From NCBI GenBank assembly GCA_027577415.1, contig JANBQS010000207.1:1-26398 (forward strand): a DNA stretch of 26,398 bases, given 5' to 3'. Below, piece by piece: positions 1 through 8,490 of the stretch (within the stretch, counting starts at the first letter, position 1; each line of letters starts with the position of its first letter). Both the position numbers and the translations under genes were made by a program. The notes under the pieces were generated by a model. The model did no database searches, was not told the DNA's origin, and saw only the letters and a program-made list of their open reading frames with translations. This DNA comes from Coemansia sp. RSA 922 (Eukaryota; Kickxellomycota; Kickxellomycetes; Kickxellales; Kickxellaceae).

Positions 1-150
1 AGTGTCTTCCCTTTTACCCTTTGTAGTGTTCTTTCAAAGAGTGGTGGGCAAAGGACTGAATTTGCAAATAGATTGGTATGGGAGGAAAATACGTCATAGG
101 AGGAAATACGTCATTGCAGCTGGAGAATTCCTTTTTAACAGTTCTTTGTT
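1..150 (+). promoter_or_regulatory. Upstream block of gene A, duplicated upstream of gene B
   Basis: This stretch aligns by eye, with small gaps, to the reverse complement of about 2415-2540. Shared landmarks in order are GTGGTGG followed by AAAGG (41-54 here; 2509-2522 in the other copy), an AGATT segment, a GGAGGAA-type sequence, two ACGTCAT sites, and CCTTTT followed by ACA and TTCTTT. It lies upstream of the gene A start, as its partner lies upstream of gene B. The copy may extend left beyond the window. Confidence 0.65.
81..115 (+). promoter_or_regulatory. Tandem pair of ATF/CREB-like sites upstream of gene A
   Basis: Two adjacent near-identical units, GGAGGAAAATACGTCATA (81-98) and GGAGGAAATACGTCATT (99-115), each carry a TACGTCA core like the sites bound by ATF/CREB bZIP factors. 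The same pair recurs in inverse orientation upstream of gene B at 2448-2459 and 2466-2483. Conservation between the copies supports a regulatory role. The factor is inferred from the core motif only. Confidence 0.55.
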
Positions 151-253
151 TTCGACAGAAGCTAAAGTCTTCAAGTATTGCGTCGTGGGAAGAGAATAAG
201 CAATATGGAGAGAAAATAATTTACGTGTTATTATTTCTGGCACTCCTACCTCC

Positions 254-267
254 TATTTAAGAGCTGC
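254..267 (+). promoter_or_regulatory. Core promoter of gene A (TATTTAAGAGCTGC)
   Basis: TATTTAAGAGCTGC resembles a TATA element joined to a start-site motif. The exact 14-mer occurs on the minus strand at 2144-2157, in front of gene B. The distance to the start codon is similar in both cases, about 100 nt here and about 85-90 nt there. Confidence 0.6.
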
Positions 268-368
268 ATTCTGCTCCTAATTTCAATCATCCTCCTCTCT
301 TCTATTCTTTCAACATCCACCATCTCCAGCTCTTTTTTTTTAAAGAATTTCCTCCAGAAATACACTAC

Positions 369-461
369 ATGAATATAACTGCGAAAGTACTAGTATGCAA
401 ATATGATATGGCATATGACAGTGGCTTTTACTATGCGCAGGAGTACCTGGTGTTGTACTGA
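369..461 (+). pseudogene. Gene A: truncated member of an unrecognised small-protein family
   Basis: A 30-codon reading frame starts at 369 behind the conserved promoter core and stops at 461. Its first residues, with AKVLVCKY, then D, G, a Y and a later EY, match the start of gene B (AKVLVYKY, D, G, Y, DY) at the same spacing. After about 26 residues the similarity ends and a stop follows. I find no continuation of the gene B body downstream in any frame, so this is most likely a broken copy. A spliced second exon with unrelated sequence cannot be excluded. I do not recognise the family and propose no function. Confidence 0.5.
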
Positions 462-1031
462 GTCTTCAGAGCGAGTAAGTACTCGTGTAGCTGTTCACTG
501 TCCGGAACTTTTATTAGTTAGTATAACCAAATAAAGAGAAAAGTAAATAGCTAAAATGAAGATGAGAAGAACCTCAAGAAGAAACGGCTCAGGCTCCTGG
601 GGTATGTCCTTTGTGCAGGGGATGTAAATCCCTCCACATGTTGTGATCACCAGGGCTGTATCCACATACAACTCCCAGCCAATCAAATACAACCCCTACT
701 CGCCTAAGCCAAGTGGTAGTTGTGCTAAGACCCCGCTAACTACCACAATCCACCCACTCACTCAATTTGTGTTTGTCAGTTGTGTCCAACTAGTCCTAAT
801 TAACATTATAATGAATGTTAAATATCTATTTTGGATCTCGGTACCATTGTTCTATGTCTTGACTTGGCTCAGTTCAGTTCCCACAGTTCACTGGTTTGTT
901 TGGAACTTTGGATATAGTGCATGTTTGACTGGTTAACATATTTTCTTCTTTTTCTCTAACCTTTCCAGCATTTAATATATTGACACTCAAGTTTCATAAG
1001 CCTACACTAGTCTACTTTGCCTTTGCAAAAA
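462..1031. other. Gene-poor AT-rich stretch between gene A and gene B remnants
   Basis: No recognisable gene. A 65-codon minus frame (495-692) with one hydrophobic segment and a 97-codon plus frame (643-936) overlap each other and match nothing I know. I treat both as chance. A perfect 9-bp inverted repeat, GTGGTAGTT (713-721) and AACTACCAC (738-746) with a 16-nt spacer, could form a hairpin. Confidence 0.4.
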
Positions 1032-1200
1032 CTAATAATGAAGATACTCTTGTAGGGTATCCTTTATATGTTGAGGAGTGCCAGTGGTACATTTGTGAAC
1101 CATATGTGCTAGGTAAGAGCCCATCCAAGTATCTTTACCCATGTCGATACCCATATTAATTGCATTATCCTTTATGGTTTTCAAATAATTTGAGTGCATA

Positions 1201-1218
1201 TATACAAGGACAAAGCTA
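1201..1218. repeat. Left copy of 18-bp target-site duplication
   Basis: TATACAAGGACAAAGCTA is identical to 1822-1839. Both copies read in the same frame of gene B. The left copy flanks the 3' part of the gene and the right copy flanks the 5' part. This is the expected signature of an insertion that duplicated its target. Confidence 0.75.
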
Positions 1219-1821
1219 AAAGCTCTTTTCCGCATTTCTATTTTTTTGGGTAAATTTTAATTCTATATTCTTTTCCCCTTCATCTGCGGCCACATCACAT
1301 CGCGTCGAATCTATCAGCACCAGCACAAATCTATGGCTGTCGAGGAACAGCACGTATCCATTGCCGATAGCAGTGGGTACGTGGCTGCCTCGCGCCCGGT
1401 ATCTCGCGCATCCATTGAGTTAGACGCAGATGCATCCATCGGTAGAGCCACGCCTTTGGCGTGGGTGGATGCACCTCTCGCACCTTGTGCTGCCCTTGGG
1501 GGCTTCACAGTTGGTGGCGAAGGACGGCGGACGTCTACGTATTTGGAGCGCCTAAAAGAGTGTGGAAGGACCACCTCGCGGGGAGTCTGTTTATGCGTAG
1601 CGATCTGCCCAATCCCTTGCCCACCTTCTACGGTGGTTTAACTTTTGTTAGGGGCAGGACTCGACTCCGGTCGGGTTATTGCCGGAGCGCTGCACCACAT
1701 AATTCTTCTACTTGTTTGTGTGAAGTCGTGGTTGCGTTCAGGCTTTGCACCATAAATTGACCCCCACTAGGGGATTTGTTTGGTATTTATTTATTGAGCA
1801 ATAAAGTCAGTTCACTCTCTC
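1219..1821 (+). mobile_element. 603-bp retroposon-like insertion in gene B
   Basis: The block lies exactly between two 18-bp direct repeats and interrupts an otherwise continuous frame. It is clearly richer in GC than its surroundings. It has no terminal inverted repeats and no poly-A tail. On the plus strand it ends with AATAAA (1800-1805) 16 nt before the right repeat. Long, exact target duplications are typical of target-primed reverse transcription (LINE or SINE type). It holds a 102-codon plus frame (1333-1641) that I do not recognise and that may be a piece of a transposon protein. It also holds a hairpin, CTCCGG and CCGGAG, near 1666-1687. Orientation is inferred only from the AATAAA. 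Confidence 0.6.
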
Positions 1822-1839
1822 TATACAAGGACAAAGCTA
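1822..1839. repeat. Right copy of 18-bp target-site duplication
   Basis: Exact copy of 1201-1218. On the minus strand it encodes the last residues (SFVLV) of the 5' part of gene B, followed at once by a stop contributed by the insert. Confidence 0.75.
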
Positions 1840-2143
1840 CCATTAATAGCTGTGTCCTGCTCTTGATATTTATCATGCTCTATGAGCAAACCGCGTTTAA
1901 TAACCCATACAGAAAAGCCGGGAATTTTATTTTTGAGCAAAGCTATTTCATTGTAATAGGTATCTTCAGTTTGTTGGTAGTCGCTGTCATAGCGAAAGTG
2001 GCCATCATCTTTGGCAGCATATTTATATACTAACACTTTTGCATTTGTTGCCATTTTCAAGTAGGGAAAGTTAATGCAATAACAAGAGCTGCAGATTGTG
2101 GGTGAGGAAAAAGCAAGAGAGAAGTTGAAATAAGGACCATAGC

Positions 2144-2157
2144 GCAGCTCTTAAATA
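2144..2157 (-). promoter_or_regulatory. Core promoter of gene B (TATTTAAGAGCTGC)
   Basis: Exact 14-bp match, inverted, to the element at 254-267. It lies 84-90 nt upstream of the two possible gene B start codons. The 257 nt between this core and the upstream block (2158-2414) is longer than the equivalent 100 nt in gene A and holds further TGACGT/ATGTCAT half-sites, but no gene. Confidence 0.6.
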
Positions 2158-2414
2158 AGAGAAAAGGGGGCGCCAAGAAGAAGAAAGTGGACAGCACTTT
2201 TTCTACACAACGTTTACCTTACCTAATTAGACAAACTGGATGTCATAGGATGAGGTCAGAAATTAGAACACAATTACATGTCTCTGACGTTAATACAGTG
2301 ACATCACTAGAAATTCCCAAAGGCCTTAGCAGACGTTTATGTCATATATTGTTTCACAAGCCCTTTCTTTTAGGGTAAAGGTGATGGGTGTTTACTAAGC
2401 GATTTCGTAATTGT

Positions 2415-2540
2415 TTAAAGAATTGTCTAAAAGGACAACCAGTTGAAATGACGTATTTCAACTTTATGACGTGTATTCCTCCCCCAACAAATCTGTAAGA
2501 ATTTGAGCCCTTTATCCACCACTTTAAAGATGAGCACAAA
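2415..2540 (-). promoter_or_regulatory. Upstream block of gene B with paired ATF/CREB-like sites
   Basis: Inverted counterpart of the block at 1-150. It contains ATGACGTATTTC (2448-2459) and ATGACGTGTATTCCTCCC (2466-2483), which read on the minus strand as GAAATACGTCAT and GGGAGGAATACACGTCAT. These correspond to the two sites at 81-115. Confidence 0.55.
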
Positions 2541-2950
2541 AGGCAGTTCAAAGGTCACCAATAGCAGCATGCAAGGCTTGCAACAAAGCTCTCTTTCTGT
2601 TTGAATGACATGCCAGTGATTCAGCTTTGAGTAATCACTGCATCAACTTTAAAATGTTCTGCTTATATGACAGCAGTTGACGTGCATATGACAAGAACAC
2701 TACTAAAACTGAACAGAAATTAGCTAATCTAAAGGAAATATTGCTGAGCAGGCTGGCAATTAATTCTTTTTCTTATGCTGCCTCTCGCTATTAGCCACAT
2801 GGACTTTCACTTCCGGTCCCCAGGTTGCATTACACTTGCTTCTCTACTATCAATCTCAATGGTGGTTATTTACCTTCGCTACAAAATAGTTTGAATAGGT
2901 AGTTTTTTTTTCTACTAAGCCATCCACATAAAAACATGTCTCCAAATACA
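2541..2950. other. Intergenic stretch with one small inverted repeat
   Basis: No gene seen. A perfect 8-bp inverted repeat, CAGTGATT (2614-2621) and AATCACTG (2633-2640) with an 11-nt spacer, could be a hairpin or a dimeric binding site. The right part is the 3' flank of the RPA34 gene. Confidence 0.35.
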
Positions 2951-3664
2951 CTAGGACTTTTCCTTTTTAGACTTTTTCTCCTTGTCCTTTTTGTCCTTCT
3001 TGTCTTTCTTCTTGATCTCATCGGTGGCGGACGACTCCTCGGTCTTTGTCTTCTTTTTCTTACGTGGCGGCTCTTCAGCTGCTACATCAGCATTGGCATC
3101 AGGCATGGCAACATCGACTGGAGCGCTATCCATAGCGGCGTAATCGTCAGCCGAATAAAAGCCATAGGGAATAAAGCGCAACTTCATATTGTCTGGCTGC
3201 TGGCGAGGCGGGCGTTCGCGAACGGAGATCTCCTTGGCATACGCTTTAGAGTCAGGGATATCGATCTTTTCGACCATCGACAGTAGGTGCGTGCACCGGT
3301 TAGGCAACAAAGTAAGCGATATATCGTCCTCATCGTCTTCGTCGTCGTCTGGTAAGAGTACATTCAACTCTGCCATGCCCTTGAACTCGGCTGATCCACC
3401 AGTGGCGTCTGACGAGATTATCTGATAGGTGGTCTTTGCTCCTGACGAAGCGGTCGTCTCGGCTAGAATACCATGGGTGGCGCTCTTTGGGTGCTTGATC
3501 TTTAGACCATCAAGTTCTTTGAAAGCAATATTATCGGGTATACGCAGTAGCCAGAGTTCCTTGCCGTCCTTGGTAATCGCCGAGTGCTTAAAATGAGCGG
3601 CAGGCACGCCCTTTTGCCGGTGAAAGTCTGCTGGCGGTTCGTAGCGAGTGGATTTAGAAGACAT
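2951..3664 (-). CDS. RPA34: RNA polymerase I subunit A34.5-like (RPA34 family)
   Basis: A 237-residue protein. In yeast, A34.5 pairs with A49 to form the TFIIF-like heterodimer of RNA polymerase I, which transcribes rDNA in the nucleolus. The layout fits the family. A short N-terminal segment leads into ELWLLRIPDNI (about residues 36-46), the equivalent of the yeast WLIKFPSNVDI motif. A beta-rich middle carries an acidic run (DDDEDDEDD, about 105-113). A conserved segment follows, LRFIPYGFYSADDY (about 163-176), like LEHFATGYDAEDF in yeast. The last 35 residues are a Lys-rich tail, as in yeast. Length matches the yeast protein (233). The start at 3664 is the only Met before the conserved region. 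The gene is divergent from VPS3 across 275 nt, a shared promoter region with no clear element. Confidence 0.82.
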   Translation of the reverse strand: MSSKSTRYEPPADFHRQKGVPAAHFKHSAITKDGKELWLLRIPDNIAFKELDGLKIKHPKSATHGILAETTASSGAKTTYQIISSDATGGSAEFKGMAELNVLLPDDDEDDEDDISLTLLPNRCTHLLSMVEKIDIPDSKAYAKEISVRERPPRQQPDNMKLRFIPYGFYSADDYAAMDSAPVDVAMPDANADVAAEEPPRKKKKTKTEESSATDEIKKKDKKDKKDKEKKSKKEKS

Positions 3665-3939
3665 TCTAAGGGGGATAAAATAAATAAATAAATTTATACA
3701 AGGATAAATTCTAGAAAAAAAAGTAGAGCGGGTGAGGCGTTGAAAAAGTTGAACAGGCCTTCAAAAAAATCTGGCATTTGATTTGATCTGATCAAGTCGG
3801 AGTGTGCCTTATTGAGTGAGTGCATTTTTAGTAAGCGCTGACGTTTCGTCTCCTCACTCTCACGCATTTCATAGTTATTTTTCTACTTAATTTTATTGCT
3901 ATTTATACATTTCTACTTGCACGCTGCTATTTCTCGAGT

Positions 3940-6900
3940 ATGAGCATGTTGGCGGGCGCTGGAAAAGGCAAGGAGCGTGAAGATGGCGGCAGTGACGAGG
4001 ATGACATTGCGGGGCCATACATTATGCGGCCGCTAGCAATCGGTCTACAGCTAGGGCCCGAAGAAGCACTCGTCAAAGGCAATACATCGGCAAAGACACG
4101 GCGACCTAGCCTTTCCCAGCGACTGGGTTTTGGCTCAGGAAAGGAGTCAGCGAAAGGCGGCGAGGAAGGTGTGAGCAAAGACGCATCTCCAGCTGGCGAC
4201 CCGCCGGACGCAAATGACAATGATCGCGACTCTGTGCGGAGCAGCTCGCCTATGACTATATCGGCCAAAGTCGAGTGCGTGGAAGTAGCGGGCTCTGACA
4301 TGTACGTGGGTACGAGCCATGGACACATAATACACTATACAGTGGCAATGGTGGAGCTGGATGGCGGACGTTCGGGAGCAACGCCCGAGTACTTTCGCGT
4401 CAGCAGCGTCGACTTGAAACTGGGCGGTAAGCGCGTCGAGCAAGTGCTGGCGTTCCCCGTATTGAACCGACTCGTCGTGCTGTGTGGCTCGACGGCGCAG
4501 GTTCTTAGCCTGCCTGATCTGCGACCGGTTCCAGGCACGATGATGAAGGGCGTCTCGTGTCTCGCCTACGACGAGCGACTGCAGCGCAGTGCGGCTGCGG
4601 CAGTGATTCTGTGTGTGGCGCGAGTGCGCTCGATCCAGCTGTACCGCATGGCGGGCGCTGAGCTGCGGCTGGAGCTGGAGGTGCCCATCACCTGCAGCGT
4701 GGCGTCGATCTGCCAGTACGGGCAGTACCTGTGCGTGGCAGATACCGAGGCATACAAGATCCTGGACCTGGCCAAGCTGCGGACCGCACCGTCAGCGGAG
4801 GGCGCGCGACTGGAATTGTTCCCCACGCAGCAGCCGCGGACGGACCCTGACTCTGGCCGCGTGATCCGCCCGCCACGACCCCGCACTTTGGTAGTAGGCC
4901 CCAACGAGTTTATGTTTCTGACGTCATCGGCCAGCGATGGCGACGCGACCACACTGGGTGTCATCGTCACTGCGCTGGGCGAGGCGCAGCGTGGCACTCT
5001 GCAGTTTGCCTCGTACCCAAAGTCAGTCGTCTATGATGCGCCGTTTCTCATTGCGGCGTTTGCTGGCTCAGTTGACGTGTATGACACACGGCAGCCTGAG
5101 CAGACGCTGGCCCAGCGGCTTTTCGTAGACACGCCTGATGCTGGGCGTCCACGCCGCGTATGTGCTGCTGCTGGCTTCCTGGCCGGTACTCGCCTAGCCC
5201 AGCTTGATAGCGAGAGCGAGCCGTCGATGAGCCGGGCCTTAAGTGCAGTGGTGCGTGCTAGCGTCGTGGCTGTGAGCCAAGACTCGTTGTACGTGCTGGC
5301 TGACGAGCCGCCGCTTCTTCTCGTGAGCCGAATGCTGAGAGCCGGGCGAGTCGAGGAGGCAGTGGCGGCTGTTGATGCGGCGCTGGCGAGTGGCGATGTG
5401 TCGCAGGCGTCGGCTGAGGCGCAGTACTGCGTGCTGATGGCTGGCGTGCAGTACTTTGCGCGGCTGCTGCTGGACGATGCACTGCAGCTGTTCCGTCGCG
5501 GATCCTTGGATCCTCGCGCCTTGCTGCACGTATACTCGGACTATGCTGCGTATCTGGGTCCACTGCTTGAGCCGCTCGAGCGCCTTTCAATGCCTGCCTT
5601 GTTGCGCGCTGCGATTCGGGACCTTGGGACCGTGGCTCAGCTAGTCGGCTTGTCGGCGGCAGATATGGCGGGCAACGACTGCGACCAAGAGGCACTCGCC
5701 GAGGCATTAGCAGCCAACGCGCTGGAGGTGCTTGAGCGCTACCTCGAGCACGTACGGCTGTCAGAGGAATTCGACGTGGCTCGCACGGCTGTTGATACGG
5801 CGCTGGCCCGCTTGTACGCTGACCACGACCACATTGAGAAATTTACTGCGTTAATCGGCAGTCGCGATAGCCGCGTGGATAGCAGTGTGGCTATAGCGTT
5901 TTGTCGCAATACCAAGCGGCATTACTACGAAAGCCTGCTGTATCGGGTGCGTGGCGAGCCGCGGAAAGTACTGGATATTTGGCGTCGTCTGCTGAGTGGC
6001 GAGTGTGAGGATGCGCGGTTCGGCGGTATGCCCGAGTACGTGGCCTATGTGGAGACTCTGAGTGAGCAGCAGGATATTCTGTTGGCCGAGTATGCCTGGC
6101 TGGTCGACGTTGATGCTGCTGCGTCGCTGCGGGTGCTGGCTGGCCTGACCGACGTGTCTGTAGCAGCGCTGGACGCTGACCGTGCTATGGCATCTATCCA
6201 AAGTCAGAAAGTTGAGGGTGGCGATGGGGCCCAGCGCGCGCTGATCGAGCGGCTTATCAGTGCTGGCCACCCGCGCGCCTCGCACTATCTGACCTATTTA
6301 CTCAACGTCTATGTGCGCCAAGCACGCGACTGTTATAGCGGCGATGAAGAGCGCCATCGGAGGCTGCTGGCACTGGAGGAGCGCTTTCGCTGTGCTCAGG
6401 CTGAGGACTTGCGACTGACATTCCGCGTCTGGATCGCAAAAGCAGCAGCCGAGGACAAGCCGGATGCTTTGGAGTCTCAGTCTGCTATTCGCTTGCGCGC
6501 TCAGCTCATTGCTATGCTCGGCGCCCGCCCTATTGCCTACGACGCCGCTGCTGTGCTGGACTGCGTTGAGCGCGAGGCCCCCGCTGTACTCCACTTGGAG
6601 AAGGCTATGCTGATGGCCGCCCTGGGCCACACCTCCGACGCTGGCGAATTTCTGGTCACTGCCTGCCAGGACTACGCCGAGGCCGAGCTCTTGCTTATGC
6701 GCCCGTGTGCGCCAGAGTCATTGGCTCAGCTTGCAAATGCCACTGGAGCGCGTCGTACTCGTGGCCCGCAGCAAGCGAAAGACGAGGAGACGGGGGGCGT
6801 GCGCCATCTGCTGAGACTGTACATGGCTCATGTCGATGACGAAATGGCTGCGCGGCTCGTGGCTGACCTTTTGCACCGCTGTTCCGAGTGCCTATGCGAC

Positions 6901-7200
6901 GATGCTGGCGCTGTGTTGGTCAGTATACCTGAGCACTGGCCCTACGCCATTGCCGAGCCTTTGGTCTCCCGCCAGCTGGCGCGCTTGGCGCACCGCGAGC
7001 GATCATCGAGCATTGAGCGCGGCCTGCGCCAGTCGCTGACCCTAGCCGAGCAGTTGCGTGCTATTGACGAGCACCGCGATGCGGGGCCCATCGTTCTCGA
7101 TTACTCTCAGGCATGCGCCAAGTGTCACAAGCTGCTGGGCTCGTCGGCATTTGTGCTCGTGCCAGAGTCAAGGGAGATCAGGCACGTATCGTGCGGGTAA
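3940..7200 (+). CDS. VPS3: Vps3/TGFBRAP1-like CORVET tethering subunit
   Basis: A 1086-residue protein. Vps3 is the Rab5-binding subunit of the CORVET complex, which tethers endosomes before fusion. The first ~105 residues are low-complexity and charged. A citron-homology (CNH) beta-propeller follows (about 105-390), with YVGTSHGHIIHY, then LNRLVVLC and VPGTMMKG, a pattern close to human TGFBRAP1 (YVGTSD, LNRLLVLCD, VPSGARIKG). The rest is mainly helical, like the clathrin-repeat and Vps39_1 regions of this family. The C-terminus has a C-x2-C ... H-x2-C set (C1059, C1062, H1082, C1085), matching the Vps39_2 zinc-like motif. Vps39/Vam6 of the HOPS complex is the alternative, but the CNH wording fits Vps3 better. 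The gene ends 30 nt from the convergent TLD gene. Confidence 0.85.
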   Translation: MSMLAGAGKGKEREDGGSDEDDIAGPYIMRPLAIGLQLGPEEALVKGNTSAKTRRPSLSQRLGFGSGKESAKGGEEGVSKDASPAGDPPDANDNDRDSVRSSSPMTISAKVECVEVAGSDMYVGTSHGHIIHYTVAMVELDGGRSGATPEYFRVSSVDLKLGGKRVEQVLAFPVLNRLVVLCGSTAQVLSLPDLRPVPGTMMKGVSCLAYDERLQRSAAAAVILCVARVRSIQLYRMAGAELRLELEVPITCSVASICQYGQYLCVADTEAYKILDLAKLRTAPSAEGARLELFPTQQPRTDPDSGRVIRPPRPRTLVVGPNEFMFLTSSASDGDATTLGVIVTALGEAQRGTLQFASYPKSVVYDAPFLIAAFAGSVDVYDTRQPEQTLAQRLFVDTPDAGRPRRVCAAAGFLAGTRLAQLDSESEPSMSRALSAVVRASVVAVSQDSLYVLADEPPLLLVSRMLRAGRVEEAVAAVDAALASGDVSQASAEAQYCVLMAGVQYFARLLLDDALQLFRRGSLDPRALLHVYSDYAAYLGPLLEPLERLSMPALLRAAIRDLGTVAQLVGLSAADMAGNDCDQEALAEALAANALEVLERYLEHVRLSEEFDVARTAVDTALARLYADHDHIEKFTALIGSRDSRVDSSVAIAFCRNTKRHYYESLLYRVRGEPRKVLDIWRRLLSGECEDARFGGMPEYVAYVETLSEQQDILLAEYAWLVDVDAAASLRVLAGLTDVSVAALDADRAMASIQSQKVEGGDGAQRALIERLISAGHPRASHYLTYLLNVYVRQARDCYSGDEERHRRLLALEERFRCAQAEDLRLTFRVWIAKAAAEDKPDALESQSAIRLRAQLIAMLGARPIAYDAAAVLDCVEREAPAVLHLEKAMLMAALGHTSDAGEFLVTACQDYAEAELLLMRPCAPESLAQLANATGARRTRGPQQAKDEETGGVRHLLRLYMAHVDDEMAARLVADLLHRCSECLCDDAGAVLVSIPEHWPYAIAEPLVSRQLARLAHRERSSSIERGLRQSLTLAEQLRAIDEHRDAGPIVLDYSQACAKCHKLLGSSAFVLVPESREIRHVSCG

Positions 7201-7230
7201 AAAAAATATATTGCCGTGTATGTGAGATAC

Positions 7231-8490
7231 TCAGGAAGTTGGCTCGCTTCTGTGGATAGGCGCAGAGTACATGGGTCGGTTGGCCATCTCTAGCAATGCC
7301 GCTGCCTCTGGGTTGGCTACCACCGCTGATACCTTTGTCTGGCCGCTGCTGCTATCGCTGGCCGTCGATGATGCGCGGACTACCCATGCCTCGATCGACC
7401 CAATGGCAAAGTCGTACTGTGTTGAGAGCTGTGGCGAGTCGTACGTGGCTGTGGGGTTGGAGCTGCCATTGACAAACCCGCTGTCGATCCATAATCCAAA
7501 GTGCTCCAACTGCCCGCCGATTCCTAGTCCATTAGGCAGTGTCTGCATCGCGTAGTTCAAGTACTGGTAGTTGTCGTTGAACCCAGTCGCTCGGTACACG
7601 CTTAACCCGGTAGCGCTATCGGCGCTAAACAGAAAGTTTTGCGACGTGCCATGCCACGACGGCAGTCGCACTGCCTCGCCGTCCAAGTAGGCACCGAATA
7701 CTCGCTGCGAGGAGCGTTTCTTCTTCTTTTCTGATACCAGCAACAAGATGGAGCCGCGGTTTTCTATTGCGCCTTGGAATGTACTCCAGCTGCGCCCGTC
7801 GTGTCGGCTGGAGTACGCGCATTGCCAATGTTTGCGCGAGTGTGCTGGCAGCTCGCGACTCAGCATCCAGCCCAGTTCGGCTGTTAGTAGCGAATCGCTG
7901 CCAAGCATTCTGCCGAGATCTCTAGTGCTTAGCTTTGGACAGCTCAGGTTCGCCTCGGTGATGTCAGCTATCATTACGTGAGATTGATGCAAGGCGCTGC
8001 GTAGCGCCAGCTCGACCATCTCGCGCAGTATGGCGCTTTGTCTCCACCAAGCATGCCACGCATCGATGCTTCTAATAGACGATGTTTCTTTGGGCATGAC
8101 CCACTCGACTACCCATGGAGCTGTGCTATCGACAATCCTCGGTGACTCTTGGTTCCAAAACTCTGCGATGGCGCTGCTGCACACACTCCCAGCAAATGTG
8201 CTAAAATCGACTGTCTCTAAGCGGCCTAGTCTGTATATTGCGTCGGCCTGTGTATACTTGTTGAAATTAACAAGTTCGCCAAATAGCTGAGCTGGATCTG
8301 AGCTATTGTCGCCATCTGTTGTATCGCTGTGCAAGTATGTCCAGAGCATTTTCTCAAATGACGTCCCGCTATCAACTGGTTGTTCTGATTTGTGGCGTAG
8401 GAATGCAGTAAGTGCCTGGGAGTCCGCCTCGGATAGTTTCGTAGAGGCATGTATCCGTGTCGTTGTCGTGGGAGATAGTACGTTGCCCAT
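7231..8490 (-). CDS. RTC5: TLD-domain protein, Rtc5/MEAK7-like
   Basis: A 419-residue protein. It starts MGNVLS, a good N-myristoylation signal (Gly2, Ser6), also typical of yeast Rtc5 and animal MEAK7, so it probably sits on a membrane (vacuole or lysosome in studied relatives). The N-terminal half is helical and not distinctive. The TLD domain covers about residues 190-372: LSTRDLGRMLG, then WQCAYSSRHDGRSWSTFQGA, then VFGAYLDG, then FLFSA, and finally GLGIGGQLEHFGLWID. Family members bind or regulate the V-ATPase (Rtc5 promotes its disassembly) or TOR signalling. A KKKKRSS stretch interrupts the strand before VFGAYLDG. OXR1 is less likely because of the myristoylated N-terminal half. Convergent with VPS3 and divergent from the acyltransferase. 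Confidence 0.85.
   Translation of the reverse strand: MGNVLSPTTTTRIHASTKLSEADSQALTAFLRHKSEQPVDSGTSFEKMLWTYLHSDTTDGDNSSDPAQLFGELVNFNKYTQADAIYRLGRLETVDFSTFAGSVCSSAIAEFWNQESPRIVDSTAPWVVEWVMPKETSSIRSIDAWHAWWRQSAILREMVELALRSALHQSHVMIADITEANLSCPKLSTRDLGRMLGSDSLLTAELGWMLSRELPAHSRKHWQCAYSSRHDGRSWSTFQGAIENRGSILLLVSEKKKKRSSQRVFGAYLDGEAVRLPSWHGTSQNFLFSADSATGLSVYRATGFNDNYQYLNYAMQTLPNGLGIGGQLEHFGLWIDSGFVNGSSNPTATYDSPQLSTQYDFAIGSIEAWVVRASSTASDSSSGQTKVSAVVANPEAAALLEMANRPMYSAPIHRSEPTS

Larger units (their letters stand above)
1032..2060 (-). pseudogene. Gene B: unrecognised small-protein gene split by an insertion
   Basis: Reading right to left, an open frame starts at 2060 (second Met at 2054) and encodes 79 residues ending in SFVLV. 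It then meets a stop just inside an inserted block. On the far side of the insert (below 1219) the same frame resumes with SFVLV, then Y, M and H, and runs to a stop at 1032. The SFVLV codons lie in an 18-bp direct repeat (1201-1218 and 1822-1839). Without the insert and one repeat copy the gene would have about 135 codons. The product looks cytosolic: no signal peptide, no membrane segment, and many Tyr, Lys and Asp residues. The promoter resembles that of gene A. I recognise no domain. The hydrophobic-strand pattern in the middle vaguely recalls a beta-grasp fold, which is only an impression. Confidence 0.6.

Noticed and set aside
495..936. Overlapping small frames with hydrophobic stretches in the left flank
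   Set aside because: They overlap on opposite strands, have no promoter or homology that I can see, and lie in AT-rich DNA where such frames arise by chance.
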